From Streptomyces cahuitamycinicus (GTDB taxonomy: Bacteria > Actinomycetota > Actinomycetes > Streptomycetales > Streptomycetaceae), in contig NZ_POUC01000021.1 of assembly GCF_002891435.1 (NCBI RefSeq), forward strand, positions 1-40,946: a stretch of 40,946 nt of DNA, in the 5' to 3' direction. The notes under the pieces were generated by a model. That model did not search any database, was not told where the DNA came from, and worked only from the letters and a program-made list of their open reading frames with translations. Positions 26,172 to 35,294 of the stretch are shown here, piece by piece. Each line of letters starts with the position of its first letter. Position 1 is the first letter of the stretch. Both the position numbers and the translations under genes were made by a program.

Positions 26172-27281
26172 ATGACACCGAAGCTGCGCGATCTGACAGC
26201 CCGCGGCCGAGTTCTGCTGGCGACGACCGCCAACCAGGCCCTGCTCGGACCGGTTTCGGGGGGAATTCCGCGGGAGTACGTGCGCTCCATTGCTGAGCGC
26301 ATCTACCAGCCCAGGATCGCCAGACATGTGAGCGAGTCCGTGACCAGGACCGAAGCCACGGTCGAGCGTTACGACTTCCCCGCCGACTTCCCACCGCAGT
26401 TCCGCCGGTCCAAGGCGTTCGACGAACGCCATGCGCACCGGCTCCACGATGTGCTGGTCAGCCCGCACAGCGGCCTCGTCTGGCTGCCCGGTGGTCCGGT
26501 CCTGGAAGAGAGCTACGGCTCCCTCATCCGATCGCTCGGCTGGGGCGACATCCGCCACGAACCGCTGCTTCCGGTCAGACGACTCACCGGTCGTCCCGTC
26601 GTCGCCTTCGCGCCGACGGGCTACTACCACTGGCTGCTCGAGGTGCTCCCCGCCGCGGTCTTCGCTCTCAGTGTCGAGCCCGAGGCGCTGCTCCTGATGC
26701 CGGAGAACGTGCCGGCGTATGTACTGGCAGCTGCCGAGCACCTGGTCGGGCCTGCCAGGATCCTCCGCCTTGACGACATCGCGCACGTCGACACGTGCCT
26801 CCTCGCCGCCGTCGAGCCCATGTCCGGCTTCGTCCAGCGTGCCGAGATCGACCGACTGCGTACAGCCTTCCCCACGGACCCCACCGACGCCAAAGCCATC
26901 TACGTGAGCCGCTTGAAGGACCACAAGCGAGCATTGTCGAACGAGGCGGAGGTCGAGTGCGCGATGCGGGAGGCGGGCGTCACCGTGGTGTACGCCCAGG
27001 ACTTGTCCTTCGAGCGGCAGCGCGCACTGTTCGCCGGCGCCCGTACGGTCATTGCTCCGCACGGCGCCGGTCTGGCCAACCTGGTGTGGGCTCAGCGGGC
27101 CGAGCGTGTGATCGAGGTGTTCCCTCCTGCCTGGTTCAACGACTGCTATGCCCGCTTGAGCCGCAACCTCGGCATCGACTACGACTACGTCGTGGCGTCG
27201 CCCACCGAAGAAGGAAGGTGCGTCGCACCACTGGATCGGCTCGACGCGCTTCTGAACGAGGGTGCGACCGCCGGGTGCTGA
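26172..27281 (+). CDS. Glycosyltransferase family 61 (DUF563)
   Basis: 369-aa GT61 family protein. Landmarks are FAPTGYYHWLLEVLPAAVFA (the YYHW...LP segment), DLSFERQRALFAGARTVIAP and the hallmark HGAGLANLVWA, then VIEVFPPAWFNDCYARLSRN. In plants this family includes beta-1,2-xylosyltransferases; bacterial members are often in exopolysaccharide clusters. With a UDP-xylose synthase at 12246 in the same locus, xylose transfer is a plausible but unproven role. No strong ribosome binding site is seen; the ATG at 26172 is the first in frame. Divergent from the dehydrogenase gene (202-bp gap). Confidence 0.88.
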   Translation: MTPKLRDLTARGRVLLATTANQALLGPVSGGIPREYVRSIAERIYQPRIARHVSESVTRTEATVERYDFPADFPPQFRRSKAFDERHAHRLHDVLVSPHSGLVWLPGGPVLEESYGSLIRSLGWGDIRHEPLLPVRRLTGRPVVAFAPTGYYHWLLEVLPAAVFALSVEPEALLLMPENVPAYVLAAAEHLVGPARILRLDDIAHVDTCLLAAVEPMSGFVQRAEIDRLRTAFPTDPTDAKAIYVSRLKDHKRALSNEAEVECAMREAGVTVVYAQDLSFERQRALFAGARTVIAPHGAGLANLVWAQRAERVIEVFPPAWFNDCYARLSRNLGIDYDYVVASPTEEGRCVAPLDRLDALLNEGATAGC

Positions 27282-27299
27282 GCTGCGCGCAACGGTGGG

Positions 27300-27316
27300 G
27301 TGCCGGAGTGCGGCAC
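27300..27316 (+). terminator. Small hairpin after the GT61 gene
   Basis: A 6-bp stem (GTGCCG / CGGCAC) with a GAGTG loop lies 18 bp past the GT61 stop and before the FkbM gene at 27387. It could be a weak terminator or a processing site; the short stem and absence of a U tract leave it uncertain. Confidence 0.3.
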
Positions 27317-27386
27317 GGGAGTGAACTCGGCCACCCCCGCGCAACAACACACCTCGTAGGCGGGCTATGCGCAATATGCCCTCATT

Positions 27387-28280
27387 ATGCTGCCGTCCGT
27401 GCCCTCCAAAGCCATCTTGTCCAGCACACGTGACCTCTTCATCCGCGTACCGGGCTGCCAGCAGGCTCTCCGCGCCGCGGCCCTGCGCGGTGTGGTGCCC
27501 CGCGCGGTGTGGGGGCGCCTGCATCCCACGGGGGAGTGGAGCCTATGGGCCCCCGACGGGCGCAGCTTCCGCTACGTCAGCAGCGACGCGGACATCCTGG
27601 CCCGGAGCCTGATCTGGACCAACATGCGGCACTGGGAGGAGACCACCCACCCGCTCGTCTACCAACTCGCCCGAAATGCCCGCCGGTTCGTCGACATCGG
27701 GGCGTTCTCCGGGATTTACACCCTCCTCGCCTGCCGGGCCAACCCGCACCTGGAGGCAGTGGCCATTGAACCCAACCCGGTCGCCACCCGCATGCTGAAC
27801 CGCAACGTCTGGGCCAACCGGTTCGAAAACCGCGTCACCATCATCGACAAGGCACTCTCGGACACGCCGGGGCGCACCCGGCTGCGGATCCCCGCCGACA
27901 CGACCGCGGCCTCGCTCCTGGACCGGCGGGCCGCCCGGAGCGTCGTCGACGTGGAGGTCACGACGGGGGACGAGGTGCTCGACGGGCTTGCGGTTGACCT
28001 CATCAAGATTGACGTGGAGGGGCTCGAACCGCAGGTGCTGCGCGGCATGGAGAAGAGTATCCGCGCCCACCACCCGGCCATCATCGCGGAGTGCCTGGAC
28101 AAGGCAGCGCTGAGCAAGCTTCGGGAGACCGCTTTCGACCTGGGCTACCGTCACATTCAGCATCTCGGCAGCAGGGGACCGGCACCCGTGACGGCGGACC
28201 TCGTCCCACCGGGCCGCTATGCGAACTTCCTCATCACCCGGGACTCAGTGGCCGCAAGACGTTCGGGAGGCACTTCCTGA
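27387..28280 (+). CDS. FkbM family methyltransferase (copy C)
   Basis: 297-aa FkbM-type SAM methyltransferase, close paralogue of the protein at 20427-21326. Motif I is RFVDIGAFSGIYTLLAC; then VAIEPNPVATRMLNRN, VDLIKIDVEGLEPQVLRGM and AIIAECLDKAALSKLR. The N-terminal segment (SSTRDLFIR, LHPTGEWSLWAPDGRSFRYV, IWTNMRHWEETTHPL) aligns without gaps to that of the paralogue, supporting the ATG at 27387 although no ribosome binding site is evident. It lies 105 bp after the GT61 gene on the same strand. Together the pair points to duplication followed by divergence, perhaps methylating different positions or sugars. Confidence 0.87.
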   Translation: MLPSVPSKAILSSTRDLFIRVPGCQQALRAAALRGVVPRAVWGRLHPTGEWSLWAPDGRSFRYVSSDADILARSLIWTNMRHWEETTHPLVYQLARNARRFVDIGAFSGIYTLLACRANPHLEAVAIEPNPVATRMLNRNVWANRFENRVTIIDKALSDTPGRTRLRIPADTTAASLLDRRAARSVVDVEVTTGDEVLDGLAVDLIKIDVEGLEPQVLRGMEKSIRAHHPAIIAECLDKAALSKLRETAFDLGYRHIQHLGSRGPAPVTADLVPPGRYANFLITRDSVAARRSGGTS

Positions 28281-28315
28281 CACGGTTGTAATGCCCGTGG
28301 CTTCCGCGCGGCCAA

Positions 28316-28690
28316 CTACTTAGCCAGTCCGGCGAAAACGTTCGAACCATACGCTGGAATCGGGGAGGTGGAACCGCATGAATGCGAGCACACGAGGTCG
28401 AATCGCTTGGTCGGCACGTCCCCTGGCGGGGAGAGATCGCATGGGTCCACCACGACCGGCGTGATACCGGACTCCGCCTGCTGGGCAATACGCGGGTCAA
28501 GATCCGCTGTCACGGCGTCACAGGCTGGGCGGGTGCGCTGGCCCGGGCGGATGGAGCGCCACCGAGATCGAGCCCGCGCAGGTCGGACAGATGGGGAACG
28601 CAAAGGAACAGTTCGTCCCAACGCTTGGGGCGAGCCGAGTGAGCGAGGGGGCCCCGCCTTGGGGCGGTCGCCGATTCTTGTCTCCAACAT
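28316..28690 (-). pseudogene. Frameshifted remnant of a class I methyltransferase
   Basis: On the minus strand, reading down from 28690, three frames in turn encode pieces of one protein similar to the intact methyltransferase at 14337: RIGDRPKAGPP; then SARPKRWDELF and LSDLRGLDLGG (matching RTKRWAELL and LSDMRVLDLGG), ending at a TGA (28510-28512); then VTADLDPRIAQQ and KRFDLVCSHS (matching VTVNLDPKT and ERFDLVYSNS); then, after another shift, RFQRMVRTFSPDW near 28325-28365. Nothing follows that matches the C-terminal third. At least three frame changes plus truncation mark it as non-functional. The rest of the 28281-28933 gap holds no recognised gene, apart from the AAGGAAGG site of the next gene. 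Confidence 0.7.
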
Positions 28691-28933
28691 ACTGGTTCCT
28701 CGCTGGCCGCGTACCGCGGCGCTTTTTGCAGGCCTCGTTTCCTCGAAACCGGAGTCCGTATCCTGCGAAGCTCTCAGAGCGGGCATCCGCCCCGAAACGC
28801 GGCGGCTCGGGCGCTTGGTAAGGATACGCAAACTGTCTTCGGGTGCCGCACCGTGACGGTGTGTCGCGTTCACTCGATGTGGAGCGGTTCCGCCTGGATC
28901 ACAATGCGGAAGTGAAGAAGGAAGGCGAAACTC

Positions 28934-29980
28934 ATGGCTGATTCTACGAATACCGGTGTCACGCTCCCGACCGCCGCTGCCTACGGGGTGAATGCCTTTG
29001 TCGCGGCATCAGACGGGAAGGTGTACCGCCCCCTGGACCGTTCGGCGCGCGTGTTCGTGGCCGGGAGCCGAGGGCTGGTCGGTTCGGCGGTGCGGAGGAA
29101 GCTGGCTCGGAAGGGGTTCACCGATGTGGTCGCGCCCGGCTCGGCGGAGCTGGACCTGAGGGAACGTCGGGCGGTGTTCGACTGGTTCGCGGCCAGGCGC
29201 CCGGACGTGGTGGTGCTGGCCGCTGCGCGGGTGGGCGGGATCAAGGCGAACGCCACCCGGCCCGCCGAGTTCCTCTCCGACAACCTGCGCATCCAGGTGA
29301 ACACGCTGGACGCGGCTCTGGAGCACGGGGTGGAGCGGCTGCTGTTCCTGGGGTCCAGTTGCATCTACCCGAAGTTCGCCGAGCAGCCGATCCGCGAGGA
29401 GGCGCTGCTGACGGGGCCTTTGGAACCGACCAACGACGCCTACGCCATCGCCAAGATCGCTGGCATTCTGCAGGTGCAGGCGGTACGGCGCCAGTACGGC
29501 CTGCCCTGGATCTCCGCCATGCCGACCAACCTGTACGGGCCGGGCGACAACTTCCACCCCGAGCACTCTCATGTGCTGCCGTCCCTGATCCGGCGCTTCC
29601 ACGAGGCGAAGAAGTCGGGTGCGCGACGGGTGGTGAACTGGGGCAGCGGCACACCCCGTCGGGAGTTCCTCCATACGGACGATCTGGCACGGGCGTGTCT
29701 GCATCTGATCGAGCACTACGACGCCGACGGCCCGGTCAACGTCGGCACCGGCACGGACCTGACCGTCCGGGAGCTGGCGGAGCTCGTCGCGGACGTCGCA
29801 GGGTACCGGGGGAGCGTCGAGTGGGACACGAAGCAGCCGGATGGTACTCCGCGCAAGCTCCTCGACGTATCCCGGCTCACCATGCTCGGCTGGGCTCCTC
29901 GTATCGGCCTGCGGGAAGGGATCGCCCGGACGTACGCCTGGTACGTGGAAAACCTCGAGTCCGGGACGCTGCGGCGCTGA
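28934..29980 (+). CDS. fcl: GDP-L-fucose synthase
   Basis: 348-aa SDR epimerase/reductase making GDP-L-fucose from the Gmd product. NADP motif VAGSRGLVGSAV (42-53), AAARVGGIKANATRPAEF, catalytic FLGSSCIYPKFAEQPIREE and YAIAKIAGILQ (Tyr-Lys), then MPTNLYGPGDNFHPEHSHVL, all diagnostic. AAGGAAGG precedes the ATG at 28934. An N-terminal extension of about 38 residues (MADSTNTGVTLPTAAAYG) precedes the usual start of the fold; it is unusual for the family but has a good ribosome binding site. It is not next to gmd, which is on the other strand. Confidence 0.95.
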   Translation: MADSTNTGVTLPTAAAYGVNAFVAASDGKVYRPLDRSARVFVAGSRGLVGSAVRRKLARKGFTDVVAPGSAELDLRERRAVFDWFAARRPDVVVLAAARVGGIKANATRPAEFLSDNLRIQVNTLDAALEHGVERLLFLGSSCIYPKFAEQPIREEALLTGPLEPTNDAYAIAKIAGILQVQAVRRQYGLPWISAMPTNLYGPGDNFHPEHSHVLPSLIRRFHEAKKSGARRVVNWGSGTPRREFLHTDDLARACLHLIEHYDADGPVNVGTGTDLTVRELAELVADVAGYRGSVEWDTKQPDGTPRKLLDVSRLTMLGWAPRIGLREGIARTYAWYVENLESGTLRR

Positions 29981-30008
29981 CTGACTCCACGGCGGCTGGG
30001 GGCGGGGG

Positions 30009-30030
30009 CCGCGGGCGAATCGCCCCGCGG
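30009..30030 (+). terminator. Hairpin after fcl
   Basis: CCGCGGG (30009-30015) and CCCGCGG (30024-30030) form a 7-bp stem around CGAATCGC, 29 bp past the fcl stop. It is the first of two inverted repeats in this convergent gap and is the more likely fcl terminator. Confidence 0.5.
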
Positions 30031-30118
30031 TGCCATCAGTGGATGGGCGCCCACCCTCCCGCCGCCTGGGTTTCGACCGCCTTCCCGGCGGGGCTTGCTT
30101 CAGGCGGGTGGGACGGCA

Positions 30119-30184
30119 GCGGCCGACAGCGGGTGCCCCGACGACGACGTGAGGTCATGCGTCGGGGGTTCCGCTGTCGGCCGC
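30119..30184. terminator. Long inverted repeat between convergent fcl and LAxTG genes
   Basis: Two 25-nt arms (30119-30143 and 30160-30184) pair over 14 bp (GCGGCCGACAGCGG with CCGCTGTCGGCCGC), an internal 3-nt loop, and 8 bp more (CCCCGACG with CGTCGGGG), leaving a 16-nt loop. It lies 44 bp past the 3' end of the minus-strand LAxTG gene and 139 bp past fcl, so a bidirectional terminator is the simplest reading. It is far longer than the other hairpins in this window, so another role such as RNA stabilisation or a recombination scar is open. Confidence 0.55.
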
Positions 30185-30227
30185 GGGTATGGCCAAGGCT
30201 CAGCAACTGCCCGATGGAGCGGGGTGG

Positions 30228-30731
30228 TCAGTTGTGCTTCCGCCGCCGGACGGCCATCATCGTGCCGGCCCCGAGCGCCAGCAGCGCCGCGGTTCCGCCC
30301 ACCATGACGAGCGAGCGGTCCTCACCGGTGTCGGCGAGGTGAGGCTTGTTCGGGCGTACGGTGATCTTGGCTGAGAGTTTCAGCTTCGATTCCTTGCCCT
30401 TGAGAAGGAAGGTGTGCCGGCCTGGGTCGGTCCACTTGGGGATGGTGACGGTCCCCTGCACCGTGCCGTTGCTGTCGGCGGTGAAGCGGCCCAGCTTGAT
30501 CGGTTTCGAGAGTAGTAGTGCGGCCACACCCTCGTTCGGATCGAACCCGGTTCCCGTGAAGCTGAGCTCGTCTCCTGCGTCTACGGTGGTGGCGCTGAGA
30601 GTGAGGCTCGGCGAGTCGGGTGGATACGGCTGGGCGTGGGCAGCTTGCGCCCCTGCGACTGGGACTGCGGCCAGGACAGCAGCGGCTGCCGTGGCCGCGA
30701 AGGCGGCACGACACTTCGATGAGGCCGTCAT
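30228..30731 (-). CDS. Sortase-anchored (LAxTG) cell-wall protein
   Basis: 167-aa exported protein destined for covalent attachment to peptidoglycan by a class E sortase. Signal peptide 1-33 (AAAAVLAAVPVAGAQAAHAQ), a single Ig-like extracellular domain (SLTLSATTVDAGDELSFTGT, then FTADSNGTVQGTVTIPKW), then the sorting signal LADTG (132-136), a hydrophobic helix (LVMVGGTAALLALGAGTMMA) and VRRRKHN. GAGGAG lies 10 bp before the ATG at 30731; the TTG at 30749 and GTG at 30740 are too close to or inside that site. It may present a surface for the polysaccharide or be unrelated to it; only location links them. Confidence 0.85.
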   Translation of the reverse strand: MTASSKCRAAFAATAAAAVLAAVPVAGAQAAHAQPYPPDSPSLTLSATTVDAGDELSFTGTGFDPNEGVAALLLSKPIKLGRFTADSNGTVQGTVTIPKWTDPGRHTFLLKGKESKLKLSAKITVRPNKPHLADTGEDRSLVMVGGTAALLALGAGTMMAVRRRKHN

Positions 30732-30749
30732 CGCATTCACGCTCCTCAA

Positions 30750-31163
30750 ATGGAATCGGGCGACGGCATGGTCCGGCCCGCGAGTACGGTATGTGCATGG
30801 ATAGCACTGGATAGCGCTCGCTAAGCATTTTCGGGGGATAAGGATCCCTATGGCGTATGCAGTTCACCGGACCGGCCGCCAGTCCCCCGGACGCAGGAGG
30901 CAAAGACGCCTGATATGTGCCATTAGGTTGATCGTCCCGTGGTGACCGCTTTGGTCGGCGACGCCCGGTCGACCGAGGCTCGGCCATGGCTGGTGGAGAG
31001 TGGCGAGCACGTCGATCCGACACGTGTTGCCCGTTCAGAGGCGCTGGCGTACTGCGGACCGGACCCGGCCGACGTGGCGCCTTTCCTGATGGAACCGGTG
31101 TCAATGAATACTGACATCGCGCCGCACGTCCTCGTCTCCTCTGCTTCCCCTCCTGGAGGGTGC
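30750..31163. other. Non-coding gap between LAxTG and phosphatase genes
   Basis: This 414-bp divergent gap should contain two promoters. The frame of the phosphatase stays open upstream to 30939, but no motif or ribosome binding site supports coding there. A 31-codon frame at 30850-30945 (starting MAYAVHRTG) has a weak AAGGA site and no recognisable product. The part 30800-30860 is AT-richer than its surroundings. No other structure was recognised. Confidence 0.5.
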
Positions 31164-31727
31164 GTGTCCCCGTTCCGCGTACTTGTGGTGTGCACCGGCA
31201 ACATCTATCGCTCCCCGCTTGCCGAGTGCCTGCTCAGGCACCGACTGGTCGAGCATCGGCAAGTGATCCATTTGGGCAGTGCCGGCACCCGGGCCGTCAC
31301 GGGTGTGCCAATGGCGGCTGCTGTCGCCTCCTTCCTTCTCGGACGTGGCGTGCGGCCCTGCGGGGTGGGCTCCCGCCGGCTGACCAAGGAGATGGTCGAA
31401 AGTGCGGACCTGGTGTTGGGCGCTGCGACAGAGCATCGTGAGGCCGCTGTGCGGCTGTCCCCTGTGCGTGCATTGCCCCGTGCATTCACCTTCCGTGAGT
31501 TTGCCCGGTTGGTGCGTGCAGAGGACGCCGCAGGCGTGGTGGATCCGGCCGCGCGGTTTGTGGCCCTCGTCCAAGGCGCGGCCGCTCGCCGTGGTGCCGT
31601 GTCGACACGTATGGGTGACGTCGACGTAAACGACCCTCTCGGCGCACCTCCACCACGAGTACACGAGTGCCTGATTCAGATCGAGGAGATCGTGGAGCGG
31701 ATCGCCGCACCCATGCAGACCGGATAG
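31164..31727 (+). CDS. Low-molecular-weight protein tyrosine phosphatase
   Basis: 187-aa LMW-PTP, the expected partner that dephosphorylates the BY-kinase encoded at 7702. The P-loop is VCTGNIYRSPLAE, matching C-X5-R-S with Cys10 and Arg16; the tail has the DP loop as DVNDPLG. The middle carries SAGTRAVTGVPM, SRRLTKEMVESADLVLGAAT and ALPRAFTFREFARL, typical of the Wzb/PtpA-like group. GGAGG (31155-31159) sets the GTG at 31164; a frame open to 30939 is discounted. It lies at the right end of the cluster, 22 kb from the kinase, possibly the last cluster gene. Confidence 0.88.
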   Translation: MSPFRVLVVCTGNIYRSPLAECLLRHRLVEHRQVIHLGSAGTRAVTGVPMAAAVASFLLGRGVRPCGVGSRRLTKEMVESADLVLGAATEHREAAVRLSPVRALPRAFTFREFARLVRAEDAAGVVDPAARFVALVQGAAARRGAVSTRMGDVDVNDPLGAPPPRVHECLIQIEEIVERIAAPMQTG

Positions 31728-31769
31728 CGTCCGGCCTCGTCAACTCCTGTCCGGACCGGGTGCGGGTTC

Positions 31770-33393
<1,624 letters not shown>

Positions 33394-33412
33394 TCGCGGG
33401 GGTGAGTGGGGC

Positions 33413-33430
33413 GCCCGGTGCCGGCCGGGC
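33413..33430 (+). terminator. Hairpin after the cellulase gene
   Basis: GCCCGG (33413-33418) pairs with CCGGGC (33425-33430) around TGCCGG, 20 bp past the cellulase stop. Short stem, plausible intrinsic terminator. Confidence 0.4.
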
Positions 33431-33507
33431 GTGCCCATGCCGGTCGGCGTGTCTGGATTGCCGGAACTCCCCTTTTCTGAGGGGTGTATGAGAGCAGACT
33501 ATGACTC

Positions 33508-33590
33508 GATTCGGTCAAGTCTTGGTCGAATCCGTACGTGTGGCGCGCTCTTCCGAAACGATGCGGCACGGCCCGTGTCACTCACGGGCC
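33508..33590 (+). promoter_or_regulatory. Inverted repeat and leader hairpin upstream of the aminopeptidase gene
   Basis: GATTCG (33508-33513) and CGAATC (33527-33532) form an inverted repeat with 13 bp between arms, a possible operator. Further down, GGCCCGTG (33570-33577) and CACGGGCC (33583-33590) form an 8-bp hairpin in the likely 5' leader, 30 bp before the ATG at 33621. AGAGAA just before the start is a weak ribosome binding site. Confidence 0.35.
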
Positions 33591-33620
33591 CGACCCCCCT
33601 CACCGTTGCGAGAGAACTCC

Positions 33621-35231
33621 ATGAGAAGAAGCGCAGCCGTACTGTGCGGCGTCACAGTCGTCCTGGCCGGGACGCTCGCCGCCGCCCCCGCCAACGCCGG
33701 CGCGGCACGCTCCGCGAACACCGCCGCCCTGACGACCGCCGCCGCGAAGATCACATGGAAGAAGTGCGGTACGGACGACGCCCCGACGCTCCAGTGCGGG
33801 TCGTTGAAGGTGCCGCTCGACTACGCGAAGCCGCAGGGCAAGCAGATCACGCTGGCGCTGTCCCGCGTGCCGCACACCGCGCCGAAGTCCCAGGGCCCGC
33901 TGCTCGTCAACCCGGGCGGCCCCGGTGGCAGCGGTCTGTCGCTGGCCCCGTTCGTCGCGTCGTCCCTGCCCAAGAGGGTCGCGGCCCAGTACGACGTGAT
34001 CGGCTTCGACCCGCGCGGAGTGGGCGAGAGCCAGCCCGCACTGGACTGCAAGCCGGGCTACTTCGACCCAGTCCGCCCCGACTCCGTACCCAGCACACCG
34101 GCCCTCGAGAAGGCCAACCTCGCGCGCGCCAAGTCCTTCGCCCAGGCCTGCGGCGCGAAGTACAAGGACGTCCTGCCCTACATCGACACGGTCAGCGCCG
34201 TGAAGGACATGGACTCGATCCGCAAGGCCCTCGGCGCACGGAAGATCAACTACTTCGGCTACTCGTACGGCACCTACCTGGGTGCGGTCTACGCCAAGCT
34301 GTTCCCCGAGCGGGTGCGGCGCCTGGTGCTGGACTCGATCGTCGACCCGACCGGCGTCTGGTACGACGACAACATCCAGCAGGACTACGCCTTCGACAAG
34401 CGTCACAAGGCGCTCATGGCATGGATAGCCAAGTACGACTCCACGTACAAGCTCGGCACGAACCCGAAGAAGGTCGAGGCCAAGTGGTACGCCATGCGGG
34501 CGGCCCTGGCCAAGAAGTCGGCCGGCGGCAAGGTGGGCGCCTCCGAGTTGGAGGACATCTTCATACCCGGCGGGTACAACAACGGCTACTGGCCCACGCT
34601 CGCCAAGACGTTCGCGGCCTACGTCAACGACCACGACACCGCCGCGCTGGTCAAGGCCTACGACAACATCGCGGCGATCGACGCCTCCGGCGACAACGGC
34701 TACAGCGTCTACACCTCGGTGCAGTGCCGTGACGCGTCCTGGCCGCGCGACTGGAAGCAGTGGCGCAAGGACAACTGGGCGGTGTACGAGAAGGCCCCGT
34801 TCATGGCCTGGAACAACGCCTGGTACAACGCACCGTGCGCGTTCTGGCCGACGAAGACGCTGAAGCCGGTGAACGTCGCCAACAGCAAGCTCCCGCCGGT
34901 GCTGCTGTTCCAGGCGACGGACGACGCGGCCACCCCCTACCAGGGCGGCGTCACCATGCACCGGCTGCTGAAGGGCTCCAGCCTGGTGGTGGAGCAGGGC
35001 GGCGGCAACCACGGCATCACACTGAGCGGCAACGCCTGCCTGGACAAGCACCTCGCCACGTACCTGACCAACGGCAAGGTCCCGCACGGCAACGGCGTGG
35101 CCGACGCGGTGTGCAAGAAGACGCCCGACCCGAAGCCGCAGCCGGCGACGCAGAAGGCGCCGAGCACGCTGCAGCCCGCCGTCGCGGCGGTCGGTGACGG
35201 CCTGCGGGGAATCCTGGGGTTCGGTCGGTGA
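33621..35231 (+). CDS. Secreted tripeptidyl-aminopeptidase-type alpha/beta hydrolase
   Basis: 536-aa exported serine peptidase of the SlpD/Tap (S33) group, which removes short N-terminal peptides from extracellular proteins. Signal peptide 1-26 (ending AAAPANA), then the alpha/beta hydrolase core: oxyanion loop NPGGPGGSG (97-105), FDPRGVGES, nucleophile Ser215 in FGYSYGTYLG, Asp in LLFQATDDAATPY and His in QGGGNHGITL near the C-terminus. A cap domain lies between. The tail (KPQPATQKAPSTLQPAVAAV) is Pro/Ala-rich and could be extended. The start at 33621 is set by the signal peptide. Followed by a strong terminator at 35267. Confidence 0.93.
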   Translation: MRRSAAVLCGVTVVLAGTLAAAPANAGAARSANTAALTTAAAKITWKKCGTDDAPTLQCGSLKVPLDYAKPQGKQITLALSRVPHTAPKSQGPLLVNPGGPGGSGLSLAPFVASSLPKRVAAQYDVIGFDPRGVGESQPALDCKPGYFDPVRPDSVPSTPALEKANLARAKSFAQACGAKYKDVLPYIDTVSAVKDMDSIRKALGARKINYFGYSYGTYLGAVYAKLFPERVRRLVLDSIVDPTGVWYDDNIQQDYAFDKRHKALMAWIAKYDSTYKLGTNPKKVEAKWYAMRAALAKKSAGGKVGASELEDIFIPGGYNNGYWPTLAKTFAAYVNDHDTAALVKAYDNIAAIDASGDNGYSVYTSVQCRDASWPRDWKQWRKDNWAVYEKAPFMAWNNAWYNAPCAFWPTKTLKPVNVANSKLPPVLLFQATDDAATPYQGGVTMHRLLKGSSLVVEQGGGNHGITLSGNACLDKHLATYLTNGKVPHGNGVADAVCKKTPDPKPQPATQKAPSTLQPAVAAVGDGLRGILGFGR

Positions 35232-35266
35232 GTTCGGCCGACTGAGCAGCGGCTGACCTGACGGGA

Positions 35267-35294
35267 GAGGCGCCCGGGGCTTCCCGGGCGCCTC
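35267..35294 (+). terminator. Strong hairpin after the aminopeptidase gene
   Basis: A perfect 12-bp stem (GAGGCGCCCGGG / CCCGGGCGCCTC) with a GCTT loop, 36 bp past the stop, followed by TT. Its position between convergent genes means it may also stop transcription from the minus-strand ABC genes. Confidence 0.85.

Noticed and set aside
30850..30945. 31-codon frame starting MAYAVHRTG in the gap before the phosphatase gene
   Set aside because: It has only a weak AAGGA site and its translation has no recognisable feature; too little to call a gene.
30939..31163. N-terminal extension of the tyrosine phosphatase to a GTG at 30939
   Set aside because: There is no ribosome binding site at 30939, the extra 75 residues match nothing, and GGAGG lies properly spaced before the GTG at 31164 where the phosphatase fold begins.
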